A DNA stretch of 64,000 nt. Origin: Leptospira ryugenii (GTDB lineage: Bacteria > Spirochaetota > Leptospiria > Leptospirales > Leptospiraceae). Position numbers and translations under genes: made by a program. Each line of letters opens with the position of its first letter. Within the stretch, counting starts at the first letter, position 1. Shown piece after piece: positions 1-9,304 of the stretch. A model generated the notes under the pieces. That model was not told where the DNA came from and did not search any database. It was given only the letters and a program-made list of their open reading frames with translations. The stretch covers positions 186,001 to 250,000 of the forward strand of contig NZ_BFBB01000002.1 in the NCBI RefSeq assembly GCF_003114855.1, written 5' to 3'.

Positions 1-1
1 C

Positions 2-862
2 GTAATATTTGCAAATTTATGGATCTTCCTCCCTATCGCGAGACAGAAGTTTGGAGTTGCACTGATCACCTTACCCGCACTAATCTTTTCATCTTTAGGT
101 CTCGTGGGATCAATGGATATCTTCTTGAACAAGACTTACATAGCAAATTTAGATGTTTTTAGAAGAATAGAAAAAGTGGAATCTGGACTCATCCGAATTT
201 ATAACAATTCATCTGATATGAACCATCGTTTTTTTATCGAAAGGTATTTCCCCTTCTTCAATATTTCTTCTGATCGTGCTGAAATTGTGGAAATAAACGA
301 TGTATATAATGTAAAGAAAGCCGGTTTTCTAGTGAGCGAGTTGAGATTTCCCAACCAGAAAGAATTATTGACAACTCATGGTCGTTTTGTTTATTCTCTT
401 CCGTTCCCAAAAGAAAAAGAAACTCCCTTCATTGATTTGTATTCGAAATTTCCTGAGGCAAAACTCTACGGTTTAAAAGACTTTGAAGCTCCCTGGGGAA
501 AGTCAATATTCCAATTGCCAAACCGAATTTTATTTATGAGTCCAGAAACTAAAATTGAATATCAACTCAACTTTCCAAAGAGAAAAATGATAGAGTTTGA
601 AAGTTTTGTAGAATACCATACTCTTTCCAAAAATTGGAATGTTAGTGATGGAGCATTTGTAAAGGTTCTGATCAAGAAGAATAAAGAAATCTTACTTGAA
701 AGATCAATAGAGATAAAACCAGAAGATAACTCTAGGAAATTCAGCTTCGCATTTCAGAATGAAACATCTAGTAGCTTAACTTTTAGCATAGAAACGACAA
801 ACTTGCCTGGAAAGAATACTGATGGCGACTGGATTATGGTTCGAGAACCCATGATTCGATAG
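2..862 (+). CDS. Membrane-anchored protein, C-terminal part (5' end outside window)
   Basis: The frame is open from the first bases, so the gene begins upstream; the ATG at 104 is internal. About 286 residues are visible. The first 35 or so are hydrophobic and form one or two membrane segments. The rest is a soluble, beta-rich, Lys/Glu/Phe-rich domain ending in a TAG at 860-862. This architecture (membrane helices followed by an extracytoplasmic beta domain) is common in GT-C-type membrane proteins of polysaccharide loci, but I recognise no family motif. A 63-base AT-rich gap without a clear hairpin separates it from the next gene. Function unknown. Confidence 0.7.
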   Translation, partial: VIFANLWIFLPIARQKFGVALITLPALIFSSLGLVGSMDIFLNKTYIANLDVFRRIEKVESGLIRIYNNSSDMNHRFFIERYFPFFNISSDRAEIVEINDVYNVKKAGFLVSELRFPNQKELLTTHGRFVYSLPFPKEKETPFIDLYSKFPEAKLYGLKDFEAPWGKSIFQLPNRILFMSPETKIEYQLNFPKRKMIEFESFVEYHTLSKNWNVSDGAFVKVLIKKNKEILLERSIEIKPEDNSRKFSFAFQNETSSSLTFSIETTNLPGKNTDGDWIMVREPMIR

Positions 863-925
863 ATATGTTTTCTTTCCTTATTTAATTATTTTTAAAGTTA
901 AAAGAAAAAGTTTAGGATTTTTCCA

Positions 926-2233
926 ATGAATCAATACCAAGAAAAATTATTTCAAAAAATCGAATCTTCTGAATTGGCTATTTCCGTAATTGGACTTGGC
1001 TATGTAGGCTTACCATTAGCTCTTCGATTTTTAGAAGTAGGTTTCCAGGTGTACGGTATAGACTCGGATGAGAGAAAGATACAGGCGATATCAACTGGAA
1101 AGACTTATATAAAACATATCCCAAGCGATAAATATGATGTTTATCGCAAGAATGGTAAATTCCAAGCTACTTCAAATTATGAATTTGTCGGAAAATCGGA
1201 TGTTATCATAATCTGTGTTCCAACACCTCTGACTCTTTATCGAGAACCTGACCTTACATATATTCTTCAGACTATGGAATCTTTATTTCCCCATCTGAAA
1301 AAAGGGCAATTTATTTGTTTAGAAAGTACTACATATCCTGGTACTACCGAAGAGGTGCTACAACCATATTTAACCAAGTCCAAACTCACCTGTGGGTTGG
1401 ATGCATTTTTGGCATTTTCACCAGAAAGAGAAGATCCTGGAAACCAAAAGTTTACTACACAAAACATTCCTAAGGTTGTTAGTGGAGTTACAAGCAGCTG
1501 TAGAGAAATAGCAGCCCGATTGTACACTAAAATTGTTGACCAAGTTGTTGAAGTTTCATCCACAAGAACTGCAGAGATGACTAAACTTTTGGAAAATATA
1601 CATAGAGCCGTAAATATTGGTTTAGTGAATGAAATGAAAGTTGTCGCTGATAAAATGGGTATAGATATCTATGAAGTGATTCGTGCTGCTGCAACGAAAC
1701 CATTTGGTTTTGTGCCGTATTATCCTGGTCCCGGTTTAGGAGGACATTGTATTCCCATAGACCCTTTTTATCTTACTTGGAAGGCGAGAGAGTATGGTGT
1801 TCATACAAAGTTTATTGAGCTTGCCGGAGATATTAATAGTTCGATGCCAAATTATGTAATTGAAAAGATAATTTATGGATTGAACAAGTCTGAAAAATCA
1901 TTAAAGAAAAGCAAGATCATCGTTATCGGTGTTGCTTATAAAAAAAATATAGATGATTTGCGTGAATCCCCGTCACTTTTCGTTATACAAAAATTATTAG
2001 AATTGGGGGCAGAGGTATTTTATCATGATCCTTATATTTCTGAATTTAATGAACATGGCATTCAGTTAAAAAATTCTGATTTAAGTACCCAATTGATTGA
2101 TGAATCCGATTGTGTAGTAGTAATCACGGATCATGATTCAATTGACTATAATCTTTTACTAGAAAGATCAAAGTTGATTATCGATACCCGTGGTAGGTAT
2201 AAGTCAGCTTTAGAAAAGGTTATCAGGGCGTAA
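926..2233 (+). CDS. wbpA: UDP-N-acetyl-hexosamine 6-dehydrogenase (WbpA-like nucleotide sugar dehydrogenase)
   Basis: Oxidises C6 of a UDP-HexNAc to the uronic acid with two NAD+, in the cytoplasm. The NAD-binding glycine motif GLGYVGLP lies at residues 23-30. Family blocks follow: a STTYPGT stretch near 134, SPERED at 165-170, the catalytic Lys region around K220, and the nucleophile C275 inside GLGGHCIPIDP. The C-terminal UDP-binding domain is complete, and 435 residues is the usual length for WbpA/WbpO-type enzymes. It starts at the ATG after an AGGAT-like Shine-Dalgarno. The next gene begins 2 bases downstream. GlcNAc versus GalNAc preference cannot be read from sequence. WbpA use would fit the DegT aminotransferase and 3-N-acetyltransferase found later in the window. 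Confidence 0.9.
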   Translation: MNQYQEKLFQKIESSELAISVIGLGYVGLPLALRFLEVGFQVYGIDSDERKIQAISTGKTYIKHIPSDKYDVYRKNGKFQATSNYEFVGKSDVIIICVPTPLTLYREPDLTYILQTMESLFPHLKKGQFICLESTTYPGTTEEVLQPYLTKSKLTCGLDAFLAFSPEREDPGNQKFTTQNIPKVVSGVTSSCREIAARLYTKIVDQVVEVSSTRTAEMTKLLENIHRAVNIGLVNEMKVVADKMGIDIYEVIRAAATKPFGFVPYYPGPGLGGHCIPIDPFYLTWKAREYGVHTKFIELAGDINSSMPNYVIEKIIYGLNKSEKSLKKSKIIVIGVAYKKNIDDLRESPSLFVIQKLLELGAEVFYHDPYISEFNEHGIQLKNSDLSTQLIDESDCVVVITDHDSIDYNLLLERSKLIIDTRGRYKSALEKVIRA

Positions 2234-2235
2234 AT

Positions 2236-3294
2236 ATGTTAAACGGTAAACTTGTCGCGGTTGTCATTCCAGCTTATAACGAAGAAACACAAATTGTAGG
2301 TGTCCTAAATACGATGCCTAAATTCGTAGATAATATTTTAGTAATTAATGATTGTTCTACTGATAAAACAAAAGACGTAGTCCAAAATTATATAAAAAAT
2401 AAAAAATTACCTGACAACTCAAATCGATTGAATGCCAAAATTGGCGATCTTGTTATGAGTAATGAGGAGATTCATCGGTTTGTACCGTTTGAATTAATTT
2501 TCGAGCCCAAACAAAAGGTAATTCTTGTTAACTTAAAGAAAAATTCCGGTGCAGGTGCTGCAGTGGGATTAGGTTATAAAATTTCCGCTATTTTAGGCTT
2601 TTCCTGTGTAGGGAAAATGGACGGTGACGGTCAGATGGATCCTTCTGAGCTAGAATCTCTATGTCTTCCCATAGTAAATGGAGAGGTAGATTTTGTAAAA
2701 GGGAACCGACTAATTCATAGCAGTGCGTGGTTGATTATTCCGAAAATTAGGTATATAGGAAACTCAATTCTATCAATTCTTACCAAAATTGCATCAGGAT
2801 ATTGGCATGTCTCGGATACCCAGACAGGTTATGTGGCGATTTCCGAAAAGGCACTGAAATCTCTCAGATTGTTTGATATATACCCTAGATATGGTTACCC
2901 TAATGATCTATTAGTCAAATTGAATATTGCTTTCTGTAAAATTAGAGAAGTTGAGATTCGACCCGTCTACAATGTCGGTGAAAAATCAAAAATGAAAATT
3001 CATAAAGTGATTCCCAAAATTAGTATATTATTGATCCGTTCTTTTTTTAAGAGATTATGGTTGAAATACTTTTTTCGAGATTTTCATCCATTGTTTTTGC
3101 TATATCATTTCTCCTTTTTCTTGGCAATTATGGATATCCCATTTATCTACAGAATTGTTAAGGCAGTTATCTACGGAGAGGAATGGTCTTTTGGGACTTT
3201 ATTATTTTTCACCTTCTTATCTATAAGTTCTTTTCAATCTCTATTGTTTGCGATGTGGATGGATATACAAGACAATGAGAGACTTTATAAATAA
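2236..3294 (+). CDS. Family 2 glycosyltransferase, dolichol-phosphate-sugar synthase type, membrane anchored
   Basis: The N-terminal GT-A domain has the IPAYNEE start (residues 11-17), NDCSTD near 38-43 and the metal-binding DGDGQMDP block at 129-136. The last 80 residues hold two hydrophobic segments. This is the DPM1/GtrB-like layout: such enzymes usually transfer a sugar from a nucleotide donor to a polyprenyl phosphate on the cytoplasmic face. A roughly 25-residue insert (about 55-80) before the GAGAA segment is longer than in the related protein encoded at 56425. Tightly coupled to the dehydrogenase upstream. Donor sugar unknown. Confidence 0.85.
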   Translation: MLNGKLVAVVIPAYNEETQIVGVLNTMPKFVDNILVINDCSTDKTKDVVQNYIKNKKLPDNSNRLNAKIGDLVMSNEEIHRFVPFELIFEPKQKVILVNLKKNSGAGAAVGLGYKISAILGFSCVGKMDGDGQMDPSELESLCLPIVNGEVDFVKGNRLIHSSAWLIIPKIRYIGNSILSILTKIASGYWHVSDTQTGYVAISEKALKSLRLFDIYPRYGYPNDLLVKLNIAFCKIREVEIRPVYNVGEKSKMKIHKVIPKISILLIRSFFKRLWLKYFFRDFHPLFLLYHFSFFLAIMDIPFIYRIVKAVIYGEEWSFGTLLFFTFLSISSFQSLLFAMWMDIQDNERLYK

Positions 3295-3305
3295 ATGGAG
3301 ACTCG

Positions 3306-3806
3306 ATGAGTTTTTTTCAACGATTTTGGGGTCAAATTCCAATCAGTGAAAAATCAAAAGGACTAAAAATCTTTCGAGCATTTTTCAATCGTGTTTTACA
3401 TCAATTTGCTCGGCTAGTTCCTTTAACACCTGGGCTTAGAGTTTTCATTCATCGATTGCGTGGAGTGAAGATTGGAAAAAATGTATTCATTGGAACTGAT
3501 GTTTTTATCGATGATGCAGAGCCTGATCTAGTCATCATTGAAGACGAAGTAACCATCATTGCTCAAACTACAATTTTAGCTCATTCCTATTATCCATTTC
3601 ATCTTCAGAGATTTCTGACGAGTGCATCACAAAAGAAAGGCGTTCGTTTAGAGAAGGGATGTTATCTAGGCTTAAGATCCACTGTATTGCCAGGGATTGT
3701 CATTGGAAGCAATGCAATAGTAGCAGCTGGAAGTGTTGTTACGAAAGATGTGAAACCTGGCACTTTAGTAGCGGGTGTTCCTGCAAAGCAGATTAAACGT
3801 TTTTAA
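3306..3806 (+). CDS. Left-handed beta-helix sugar O-acyltransferase (WbbJ/maltose acetyltransferase-like)
   Basis: A short 166-residue protein of repeated hexapeptide turns (IGKNVFIG, VIIEDEV, the IVIGSNAIVAAGSVV type) ending in the usual V-AGVPAK-IKRF tail of LbH acetyltransferases. A histidine in the ILAHSYYP segment sits where the catalytic His of this family lies. It likely acetylates a hydroxyl of a sugar or oligosaccharide from acetyl-CoA. A GGAG Shine-Dalgarno at 3297-3300, five bases before the ATG, supports the start. A 75-base gap follows. Confidence 0.85.
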   Translation: MSFFQRFWGQIPISEKSKGLKIFRAFFNRVLHQFARLVPLTPGLRVFIHRLRGVKIGKNVFIGTDVFIDDAEPDLVIIEDEVTIIAQTTILAHSYYPFHLQRFLTSASQKKGVRLEKGCYLGLRSTVLPGIVIGSNAIVAAGSVVTKDVKPGTLVAGVPAKQIKRF

Positions 3807-3881
3807 TAAGATCAATCTGCCTGGTGTTTAAAAATAAGATTTAATATTTTTTATCTAAGGAAAATTAAAAGTAAAAAGCGT

Positions 3882-4877
3882 ATGAAAGTATTGGTAACAG
3901 GTGCTGAAGGATTTATTGGCTCTCATTTGGTAGAGGGGCTTGTGAAAGAAGGCTTTGAAGTAAAAGCATTTAATTTATATAATTTCTCGAATTCTTGGGG
4001 TTGGTTAGAGACACTCAGTAAAGATACTTTAAAATCAGTTGAGATATTTTCAGGTGATATTCGAGATCCGTATGGTATCAAACAAGCAATGAAAGGTTGT
4101 GATTCGGTATTCCATTTAGCCGCATTGATCGCGATTCCATTTTCTTATCATTCACCCGATACCTATGTAGATACGAATATCAAGGGAACCTTGAATGTGA
4201 TACAAGCCGCAAAAGAGTTAGGTATTAATAAAGTGATTCATACTTCAACGAGCGAAGTATACGGGACTGCGAAATATGTTCCTATAGATGAGGATCATCC
4301 ATTGCAAGGACAGTCACCTTATTCAGCGAGTAAGATCGGCGCCGACCAGCTAGCTCTCTCTTTTTTTGCATCTTTTGGAACACCCATTTCAGTAGTACGC
4401 CCATTTAATACTTATGGCCCAAGGCAATCTGCACGTGCAGTTATTCCAACAATCATCACACAGATAGCAAATGGTAAAAAAGAAATTAAGCTTGGTAAGA
4501 TTAGCCCTACAAGGGATTTTAATTTTGTTAAGGACACTGTTAGAGGATTCATTGCCGCTCATAAAAGTCAGAAGTCAATCGGTGAAGTGATCAATATTGG
4601 AAGCAACTTTGAAATCAGCGTTGGAGATACTGCGCTCTTGATTGCTGAGCTGATGGGAACCCAAATAAATATTATAACAGATGAAGATCGACTTAGGCCA
4701 GAGAAAAGTGAAGTGGAACGTCTGTGGGCTGACAATCGTAAGGCATTAAATTTATTAGATTGGAAACCACAATATGGTGGATTGGATGGTTTCAAAAGGG
4801 GACTCAAGGAAACCATAGAGTGGTTTAGTTCTAAAGAAAATTTATCTCGTTACAAAGCAGATATTTATAACCTCTAA
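3882..4877 (+). CDS. legB: LegB-like NAD-dependent 4,6-dehydratase of legionaminic acid synthesis
   Basis: Extended short-chain dehydrogenase: NAD-binding GAEGFIG at residues 7-13, the TSTSEVYG active-site strand at 121-128 and catalytic YSASK at 147-151. In the characterised Campylobacter pathway, LegB removes water from GDP-GlcNAc to give the 4-keto-6-deoxy sugar for LegC. The assignment rests on the SDR motifs plus the immediate LegC, LegI and LegH neighbours, an order typical of legionaminate loci. 331 residues is normal for the family. It follows a 75-base AT-rich gap that has a TAATAT at 3842-3847 but no convincing -35, so a local promoter is possible but not shown. Confidence 0.88.
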   Translation: MKVLVTGAEGFIGSHLVEGLVKEGFEVKAFNLYNFSNSWGWLETLSKDTLKSVEIFSGDIRDPYGIKQAMKGCDSVFHLAALIAIPFSYHSPDTYVDTNIKGTLNVIQAAKELGINKVIHTSTSEVYGTAKYVPIDEDHPLQGQSPYSASKIGADQLALSFFASFGTPISVVRPFNTYGPRQSARAVIPTIITQIANGKKEIKLGKISPTRDFNFVKDTVRGFIAAHKSQKSIGEVINIGSNFEISVGDTALLIAELMGTQINIITDEDRLRPEKSEVERLWADNRKALNLLDWKPQYGGLDGFKRGLKETIEWFSSKENLSRYKADIYNL

Positions 4878-4903
4878 ACATTCAATTTTCAGAGTAATTT
4901 CAT

Positions 4904-6037
4904 TTGGAAAAAAAAATAGAATCACTTATAAGAGATTATTACCAATCAAATGGTGATATTCCTCTCCATGCACCAATCTTTCAAGGAAACGAGAAGGCAT
5001 ATACTACCCAGGCAATTGATTCTACATTTGTATCGAGTGTGGGAGTCTTTGTAAATGAATTTGAAAACAAAATTGCTACTTATACAAACTCGCAATCGGC
5101 AGTCGCAACTGTAAATGGTACTGCCGCTCTTCATGCTTCTCTAGTTTTATCAGGCGTTAAATCAGGTGATTATGTTATCTCGCAAGCACTGACATTCGTT
5201 GCAACGTGTAATGCGATTACTTATTTGGAAGCTGAGCCGATCTTTATTGATGTAGATATAGAAACCCTTGGATTGTCTCCTATTGCTCTCGTTAATTGGT
5301 TGAATGAAAATGCTGAGATTCGTGACTCAAATTGCATATATAAGAAGAATGGCAGAAAGATCGCAGCCTGTGTGCCGATGCATACCTTTGGTCATCCTTG
5401 TAAGATAGATGAGATTCAAAAAATTTGTTATGATTGGAAGATCGAATTGGTGGAGGATGCTGCTGAGTCACTAGGAAGTTTTTATAAAGGGCAACATACA
5501 GGAACATTCGCTCGATTTGGAACACTATCTTTTAATGGAAATAAGATCATCACTACTGGTGGGGGTGGTATGATTCTTTCAAAACTCGAGGATGGTAAGT
5601 TAGCAAAGCATATAACAACTACTGCAAAAGTACCACATAAATATGATTTTTTCCATGATCAAATCGGCTATAATTATAGAATGCCGAATCTGAATGCAGC
5701 TTTGGGTCTTGCTCAATTGGAACAATTGGAATCATTTTTAATACAAAAAAGACATTTAGCTACGATCTATGAGACTTTCTTTAAAGGTACAGAGTTTACA
5801 TTTATTAAAGAACCAACGCATGCAAAGAGCAATTATTGGTTGAATGCAATTCTCTGCGAGAATGAAGAGAAAAAAAAACATTTACTCATCACATTGAATC
5901 AGTCGGGTATTTTTTGTAGACCAGCTTGGAAATTAATGAGTTCATTGCCAATGTTTCAAAACTGTATCTCCGATGGATTAAGAAACTCGAAATGGATAGA
6001 AGAGCGTCTCGTGAATCTTCCTAGTTCTGTAAAGTAA
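4904..6037 (+). CDS. legC: LegC-like PLP-dependent aminotransferase
   Basis: DegT/DnrJ/EryC1-fold aminotransferase of the LegC branch. Features are NGTAALHASL (71-80), the EDAAESLGS cofactor block (184-192) and the Schiff-base lysine K214 in SFNGNKIITTGGGG. It should place an amino group on C4 of the 4-keto intermediate from LegB, using glutamate. The start is a TTG at 4904; no in-frame ATG precedes the conserved N-terminus and the Shine-Dalgarno is weak. It lies between LegB (26-base gap) and LegI, as in other legionaminate clusters. Confidence 0.88.
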   Translation: MEKKIESLIRDYYQSNGDIPLHAPIFQGNEKAYTTQAIDSTFVSSVGVFVNEFENKIATYTNSQSAVATVNGTAALHASLVLSGVKSGDYVISQALTFVATCNAITYLEAEPIFIDVDIETLGLSPIALVNWLNENAEIRDSNCIYKKNGRKIAACVPMHTFGHPCKIDEIQKICYDWKIELVEDAAESLGSFYKGQHTGTFARFGTLSFNGNKIITTGGGGMILSKLEDGKLAKHITTTAKVPHKYDFFHDQIGYNYRMPNLNAALGLAQLEQLESFLIQKRHLATIYETFFKGTEFTFIKEPTHAKSNYWLNAILCENEEKKKHLLITLNQSGIFCRPAWKLMSSLPMFQNCISDGLRNSKWIEERLVNLPSSVK

Positions 6038-6054
6038 GATGGTGTAAAACATTG

Positions 6055-7140
6055 ATGGAATCTCAATTAACTCAGACATTTATTATTGCTGAAGCCGGAG
6101 TGAATCACAATGGCTCATTAGAAAAGGCAAAGGATCTTGTGAAAATAGCCAAAGATTCTGGTGCCAATGCTGTCAAATTTCAAACCTTTAAAGCTGATTT
6201 ATTGGTAACAAAGAGCGCAAGAAAAGCTGAATATCAAGTTAACAATACAGGAAAGGATAACTCTCAGTACCAGATGTTAAAGGAACTTGAGTTAAGCGAA
6301 GATGATCATTTTGTACTTTTTGAACTAGCCAATTCTCTAGGGATAGAGTTTCTCTCTACTCCTTTTGATCAGGAAAGTCTTTATTTTTTGATTCATAAAC
6401 TTGGGCTAAAACGGATCAAGATATCATCGGGAGATCTGATCAACGCACCTTTTTTGTTCGAGGTCGGAAAATTTGCTGAAACAGTGATTCTTTCTTCGGG
6501 TATGGGAAACTTAGCTGAGATAGAAGAGGCATTATCAATATTGACTCTTGGTTTTTTAAAAGATTCTTCTGTGGGAATTAATAGAACTTCTCTTATGCAT
6601 GCGCTTGCTTCTGAAATTGGCTATGCGGAGTTAAAAAGGAGAGTTACAATTTTACACGCAACTACAGACTATCCTGCTAAATTTAGCGATGTAAATTTAA
6701 AGGCGATGCAAACTATCCAAAGAGCTTTCGGTTTGGATGTTGGTTATTCAGACCATACAGAAGGGATTCATGTTTCAGTTGCAGCTGTTGCTATGGGAGC
6801 GAAAGTAATTGAAAAACATTTCACGGCTGATAAAACGCAAGAAGGGCCAGATCATTTAGCATCTTTGGAACCTAAAGAACTAAAATCCTTAGTTGATTCT
6901 ATCCGAGACATTGAGTTATCTCTTGGAACGGGAATGAAACTCCCTGCTCCTTCAGAAGCTCAAAATGCTGAAGTGGTTCGGAAAAGTATTGTTGCCAAAA
7001 AGGCAATCCGAAGAGGGGAACGGTTCTCCTCTGAAAACCTAACAATAAAAAGACCCGGCACAGGCATTCGGCCGATCGAGTTTTGGAATCTTATAGGTAA
7101 AGAATCAAATCAAGACTATATAGAGGATGATCTGATTTGA
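6055..7140 (+). CDS. legI: N,N'-diacetyllegionaminate synthase (NeuB family)
   Basis: Condenses a 6-deoxy-ManNAc-type sugar with phosphoenolpyruvate to a nine-carbon sugar acid. Family marks: AEAGVNHNG near residues 13-21, KFQTFKADLL, ISSGD, a LHATTDYPA variant of the usual LHCTSEYP, and GYSDHT. A C-terminal SAF/antifreeze-like domain ends near PGTGIRP. A TTG at 6052 immediately precedes ATG 6055; I take the ATG. The 3' end overlaps the next start by four bases (TTGA). LegI rather than NeuB or PseI is chosen from the LegB/LegC neighbours; sequence alone separates these less surely. Confidence 0.9.
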   Translation: MESQLTQTFIIAEAGVNHNGSLEKAKDLVKIAKDSGANAVKFQTFKADLLVTKSARKAEYQVNNTGKDNSQYQMLKELELSEDDHFVLFELANSLGIEFLSTPFDQESLYFLIHKLGLKRIKISSGDLINAPFLFEVGKFAETVILSSGMGNLAEIEEALSILTLGFLKDSSVGINRTSLMHALASEIGYAELKRRVTILHATTDYPAKFSDVNLKAMQTIQRAFGLDVGYSDHTEGIHVSVAAVAMGAKVIEKHFTADKTQEGPDHLASLEPKELKSLVDSIRDIELSLGTGMKLPAPSEAQNAEVVRKSIVAKKAIRRGERFSSENLTIKRPGTGIRPIEFWNLIGKESNQDYIEDDLI

Positions 7141-7796
7141 ATCTAAAAAAGGAAAGAGAGACTCTTTTGGTAGCTTGCGGAGGACACGGAAGAGTTGTGT
7201 TGGATAGTTTACTGCAGGCAGGGATTCCTGTTTCCGGGATTATAGATAGAGACCTACCGAAAGGAACCGAGGTATTTGGAATCAAGGTTTTAGGTGATGA
7301 TAGTGAGCTATCGAAATTCTCCAAAGACAATCTACAAGTAGCCAACGGATTTGGATTTACAAAATCTCTTTCTCTACGAGTAAAAAAATTCGAAGAATGG
7401 GAATGTTCCTTAATCTCCGTACAAGGAATCATTCATCCTCAATCGATTATCAGCTCTTTTGTTCAGATAGATCGATCTGCTCAGGTTTTGGCTGGAGTGA
7501 TTATACAAAATTCGGTTTCGATCGGAAAGAATGTCGTAGTCAATACAGGATCAATTGTTGAGCACGATGTTGTCCTTGGTGATCATTCCTTTGTTTCACC
7601 TGGAGTAACGATATGTGGTGGGGCAAAAATAGGGATCTCTTCCTTTATCGGGGCAGGTTCTGTCGTACTTCCTGGCGTGGCAATAGGAAATGATTGTATT
7701 ATAGGCGCAGGCTCTATTGTAAATCGTGATGTAGAGAATGGAACGATTGCTTTTGGAAATCCAGCCCGAAGCCGTAGATCCGCGCCAAAAGGATAG
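7137..7796 (+). CDS. legH: NeuD/PglD-family sugar N-acetyltransferase (LegH-like)
   Basis: A Rossmann-like N-terminal PglD domain (CGGHGRVVLDSL, about residues 14-25, then GIIDR) is followed by a hexapeptide-repeat left-handed helix with HPQSIIS and the GAGSVVLPGVAIG repeats. Catalytic His residues are expected in the VEHDVVLGDH segment (near 141-148). LegH acetylates the 4-amino group made by LegC before LegG acts. The start is the TTG at 7137, overlapping the TGA of legI, a coupling seen three times in this window. 219 residues fits the family. Confidence 0.87.
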   Translation: MNLKKERETLLVACGGHGRVVLDSLLQAGIPVSGIIDRDLPKGTEVFGIKVLGDDSELSKFSKDNLQVANGFGFTKSLSLRVKKFEEWECSLISVQGIIHPQSIISSFVQIDRSAQVLAGVIIQNSVSIGKNVVVNTGSIVEHDVVLGDHSFVSPGVTICGGAKIGISSFIGAGSVVLPGVAIGNDCIIGAGSIVNRDVENGTIAFGNPARSRRSAPKG

Positions 7797-7855
7797 CCTC
7801 CCTGAATTCAAAAGAATATCTCACCTTTGTTAATGAAATCGAAGATAAATTTCCT

Positions 7856-9292
7856 GTGAGCAACTGGAAGTATGATGGGTTTCATATCTGGCCAATCGTC
7901 CGTGTAGGTATGATATCTTATCTAGATGACATTTCAAGATCGATACACTCCCTTAGTCTTTTCAAAAATTTTTTATATATATTGAAGGACTTCATTGGGT
8001 ATTTTAAGATTAAAATCTTTGATAGAAGAAACGAACAAATGAACGTTTCTGTAAATCCTCCCTCAATTTCATTTTTTACAAGTGCGACATTTCGCACGGA
8101 AACTATCGACCAGAGAAAATTTGATAAGTTTACTGATTCACTAGGTTATTTTTTAAAAAGGAAACAAATTTCATATTCTGTATTTGAAACTGGATATCGC
8201 GGAGATTTTCGCTACCCTCGTTACTTTCCATCAAAAATTTTGTCTCCTTTTATCCTTCATTGGATCGCAATCAAATCATTGTTCCTTGCAAAGTTTCCGA
8301 AAGAATTGAATGAACTCAAAGGTTTGGATGATCTTTATTCCTATTTAAAAAAATACTCCGATTTAATGAGTATAAATGATTTTCGCTCCTTACTAAAACG
8401 GGCACTTTTGATTAAAAATTGGTCTGAGTACTTGAAAGAAATTTTAAAAAAGGAAAAACCTAAACTCGTGTTTTTGAATGCTAGTTATGGTCCTTTTGGA
8501 ATGGCGATCTGTTTGGCTTCCCGTGAATTGGGAATAACTAGCGTTGATGTGCAACATGGGGTTTCCGGTAAATACCATTTTGGATATGGTTCTTGGCACA
8601 ATGTGCCGCAAAATACAGGTTATGAGGTTTTGCCAAGAGTATTTTGGACTTGGACGAAATTCGACTATGATGCCATTCGAGAGTGGACCGAAGCTTCTGC
8701 AAATGTTCATGAACCGATTGTTGGTGGAAATCCATTCCTTAGTCTTTTTAAAATTGAATCAAGTTTATCCTTGGTTGAAGACGCAAGAGTGAAGCTAAAA
8801 GAGAACTTCAAATCCCAATGGAAAAATGTTTTGATTACTCTTCAACCTCACGATAAACTTCATCCTATCCAAAAAAAGATCATTGAGTTTAGGATACCAA
8901 ACGTTCGCTTCTGGATACGTTTGCATCCTGATATGAAACGAGAAGAGAAAGAAATTTTACGCACCCTTAGTGAATTGTCGGGAGAAATCGAGACTGACCT
9001 GGCAAATAGTCTACCGCTTTACACGTTACTCGAATGTATGAACCTTCATATAACTAGTTCGTCGGCTACAGTTTTTGAGGCACAGCAATTTGGCGTGCAC
9101 ACCCTTATCTGTGATTCAAATTCATCTTATTTCTTTGAGGATGTAATTAAAGAGGGAATGGCAAGCGTAATTAAAGAAGATGAAATCTCTGAAATCAAAA
9201 TCAAAGAATATTTGAATATAAAAAGTGATCAAAAGCAAAAATCTACAGATATCGAAACAGCGATAAATACTCTCGTAAAAAAATTTGTTTAA
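7856..9292 (+). CDS. GT-B-like surface carbohydrate biosynthesis protein (capsule/polysialyltransferase-like)
   Basis: A 478-residue soluble protein. It has VDVQHGVSGKYHFGYG in the middle and, in the C-terminal half, ITLQPHD, WIRLHPDM and ITSSSATVFEAQQFG. These resemble the QHG, HP and S-S/T-E nucleotide-binding elements of GT-B polysialyltransferase and Kdo-transferase-like families. Lying between legH and the guanylyltransferase, it is a candidate for the legionaminic acid transferase (inference). The start is uncertain. GTG 7856 is the only standard start, but homologous-looking sequence runs upstream to CTG 7802, which has AAAAGGA eight bases before it, so the protein may be 18 residues longer. 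Confidence 0.7.
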   Translation: MSNWKYDGFHIWPIVRVGMISYLDDISRSIHSLSLFKNFLYILKDFIGYFKIKIFDRRNEQMNVSVNPPSISFFTSATFRTETIDQRKFDKFTDSLGYFLKRKQISYSVFETGYRGDFRYPRYFPSKILSPFILHWIAIKSLFLAKFPKELNELKGLDDLYSYLKKYSDLMSINDFRSLLKRALLIKNWSEYLKEILKKEKPKLVFLNASYGPFGMAICLASRELGITSVDVQHGVSGKYHFGYGSWHNVPQNTGYEVLPRVFWTWTKFDYDAIREWTEASANVHEPIVGGNPFLSLFKIESSLSLVEDARVKLKENFKSQWKNVLITLQPHDKLHPIQKKIIEFRIPNVRFWIRLHPDMKREEKEILRTLSELSGEIETDLANSLPLYTLLECMNLHITSSSATVFEAQQFGVHTLICDSNSSYFFEDVIKEGMASVIKEDEISEIKIKEYLNIKSDQKQKSTDIETAINTLVKKFV

Positions 9293-9304
9293 CACCGTAA
9301 TTAA

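Noticed and set aside
3842..3847. TAATAT as a -10 box before legB
   Set aside because: No -35 element at the right spacing, and such hexamers are common in AT-rich gaps.
7797..7855. Frameshift between legH and the GT-B-like gene
   Set aside because: The legH frame ends in a natural NPARS-type tail, and the next frame simply lacks a standard early start. No sign of a split gene.
8544..8792. 82-codon + strand frame inside the GT-B-like gene
   Set aside because: It overlaps fully with a better-supported frame that has recognisable motifs.
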